Source: JAHEFT01 sp964443145 | GTDB taxonomy: Bacteria; Pseudomonadota; Gammaproteobacteria; Xanthomonadales; SZUA-36 | DNA length: 14,775 bases | Direction of reading: 5' to 3' | Assembly: GCA_964443145.1 (NCBI GenBank) | Contig: CAYUBS010000072.1 | Coordinates: forward strand, 1-14,775 | Part shown: one piece after another, positions 14,125-14,775 of the stretch | Layout: every line of letters begins with the position of its first letter | Position numbering within the stretch: position 1 is the stretch's first letter | Notes under the pieces: model-generated | The model's input: only the letters and a program-made list of their open reading frames with translations | Databases searched by the model: none | What the model was told of the DNA's origin: nothing | Translations under genes and position numbers: made by a program

Positions 14125-14466
14125 ATGCGTCGAATCCTGGTTCCGGCAACCCTGTTGCTGTCACTGACCCTGCTGGGTGGTTGCCAAGACAAGAAACCGC
14201 AACCCGGTGTTGATATGAATGCCCTGCGCCTGGCGGTTCAGAAAAAGACGGAACAGCTTTACCTGATTCATCTGAAGCTGGACACAGCATCTTCTGACAT
14301 CACCAAAGCAGAGCTCAAAGCACAAAGCGGTGATTGTTCCGCTGCAGAATACCTGGCGGCGGAAGCCTACCGGAACATTGAAAAGGCTGACCAGTTGGTG
14401 CTGGAGCTTGGGCGTGAACTACAGGAACTGTTTAACCTGGATATCGAGGGTGCAGGCATCAACTAA
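14125..14466 (+). CDS. Small lipoprotein, 113 aa, unknown function
   Basis: The signal region is short: R2, R3, a hydrophobic core at 4-17 and lipobox L17-G-G-C20. Gln at +2 suggests outer-membrane sorting, although Asp follows at +3. The mature part of about 94 residues is charged and probably helical (about 32-105), with no enzyme motif. One further Cys (in SGDCSAAEY) lies in the mature chain. A perfect AGGAGG precedes the ATG. It is divergent from tetR across 99 bases that contain operator O1, so shared control is possible. It runs convergently into the UbiB-family gene with nine bases between stops. I do not recognise the family; a structural or accessory envelope role is only a guess. 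Confidence 0.8.
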   Translation: MRRILVPATLLLSLTLLGGCQDKKPQPGVDMNALRLAVQKKTEQLYLIHLKLDTASSDITKAELKAQSGDCSAAEYLAAEAYRNIEKADQLVLELGRELQELFNLDIEGAGIN

Positions 14467-14475
14467 TCCGCACAT

Positions 14476-14775
14476 TCAGCGGCTGCTATTGGCGCGGACC
14501 ATCAGCCAGGCACCCATCACCATCGAAAGCAGGCCCAGTGTTGACGCCTTGAACACGAACCAGGGGCCTGCTTCGAATCCCAGCAAAATGGCGCCGCTGA
14601 AAAACAGGGAGGCGCCGCTGATGGCCTTAAGGATACGGCGGTTTGAATCCCGCTGTTCGGCATGGTGGCGTTCCATCTCGCCTGTATCCAGCCGGGTTAC
14701 CAGTTTTCCTTCGGTGGCGAGCTTCAGGTAGTCATACACCAGTCCCGGCATGTCCGGCGCCCGGCTGAGCCAGCC
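14476..14775 (-). CDS. AarF/UbiB-family (ABC1 kinase-like) protein, C-terminal end (5' end outside window)
   Basis: The frame is open from the window edge to TGA at 14476-14478, giving 99 residues. ATG 14751 is internal, because in-frame sequence (GWLSRAPD) continues upstream. The visible pattern is an amphipathic stretch (MPGLVYDYLKLATEGKL), a charged helix (GEMERHHAEQRDSNRR) and then two membrane helices (about SGASLFFSGAILLG and FKASTLGLLSMVMGAWLMV). This matches the C-terminus of UbiB/AarF proteins, which support ubiquinone synthesis. The kinase-like core is outside the window, so the call rests only on the tail. The gene converges on the small lipoprotein. Confidence 0.7.
   Translation of the reverse strand, partial: GWLSRAPDMPGLVYDYLKLATEGKLVTRLDTGEMERHHAEQRDSNRRILKAISGASLFFSGAILLGFEAGPWFVFKASTLGLLSMVMGAWLMVRANSSR

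Overview
The window is a gene-dense piece of a bacterial chromosome with moderately high GC. Envelope lipoproteins, an ole hydrocarbon cluster, a ClsC-like phospholipase D and a UbiB tail together suggest a gammaproteobacterium. I cannot name the genus or order. No rRNA, tRNA, CRISPR array, insertion sequence or phage gene was seen, and no gap between genes exceeds about 105 bases.

Layout. (1) 1-494 (+) is the C-terminal part of an M20-type metallo-amidohydrolase. (2) 508-4286 (-) is a run of three exported proteins: two adjacent amidohydrolase-fold proteins joined by an ATGA overlap, then an uncharacterised lipoprotein. The upstream amidohydrolase keeps its metal ligands and the downstream one has lost them. 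(3) 4353-5036 (+) is a small RIO/InaA-like kinase. (4) 5051-9640 (-) is a complete oleA-oleB-oleC-oleD operon for long-chain cis-olefin synthesis by head-to-head condensation of fatty acyl-CoAs. Its genes overlap or nearly abut, and oleB and oleD appear to start with TTG. (5) 9745-13001 (+), divergent from oleA, is a tight unit of an Sfp-type phosphopantetheinyl transferase, a phospholipase D/cardiolipin-synthase-like lipoprotein and a YugP-type membrane zinc peptidase. (6) 12991-14025 (-) is a TetR regulator followed by a small four-helix membrane protein. An 18-base inverted repeat of shared consensus lies in front of each gene, and the copy before tetR overlaps a good sigma-70 promoter. (7) 14125-14466 (+) is a short lipoprotein with a strong ribosome binding site, and 14476-14775 (-) is the C-terminal end of an AarF/UbiB-family protein.

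The ole enzymes should work in sequence. OleA makes a 2-alkyl-3-keto acid, OleD reduces it, OleC closes it to a beta-lactone and OleB removes CO2 to give the olefin. The neighbouring phospholipase D-like protein, kinase and phosphopantetheinyl transferase may make this a membrane-lipid region, but that is inference from position. The features most worth testing are the TetR two-operator module, the active/degenerate amidohydrolase pair, and the divergent pairing of oleABCD with a phosphopantetheinyl transferase.
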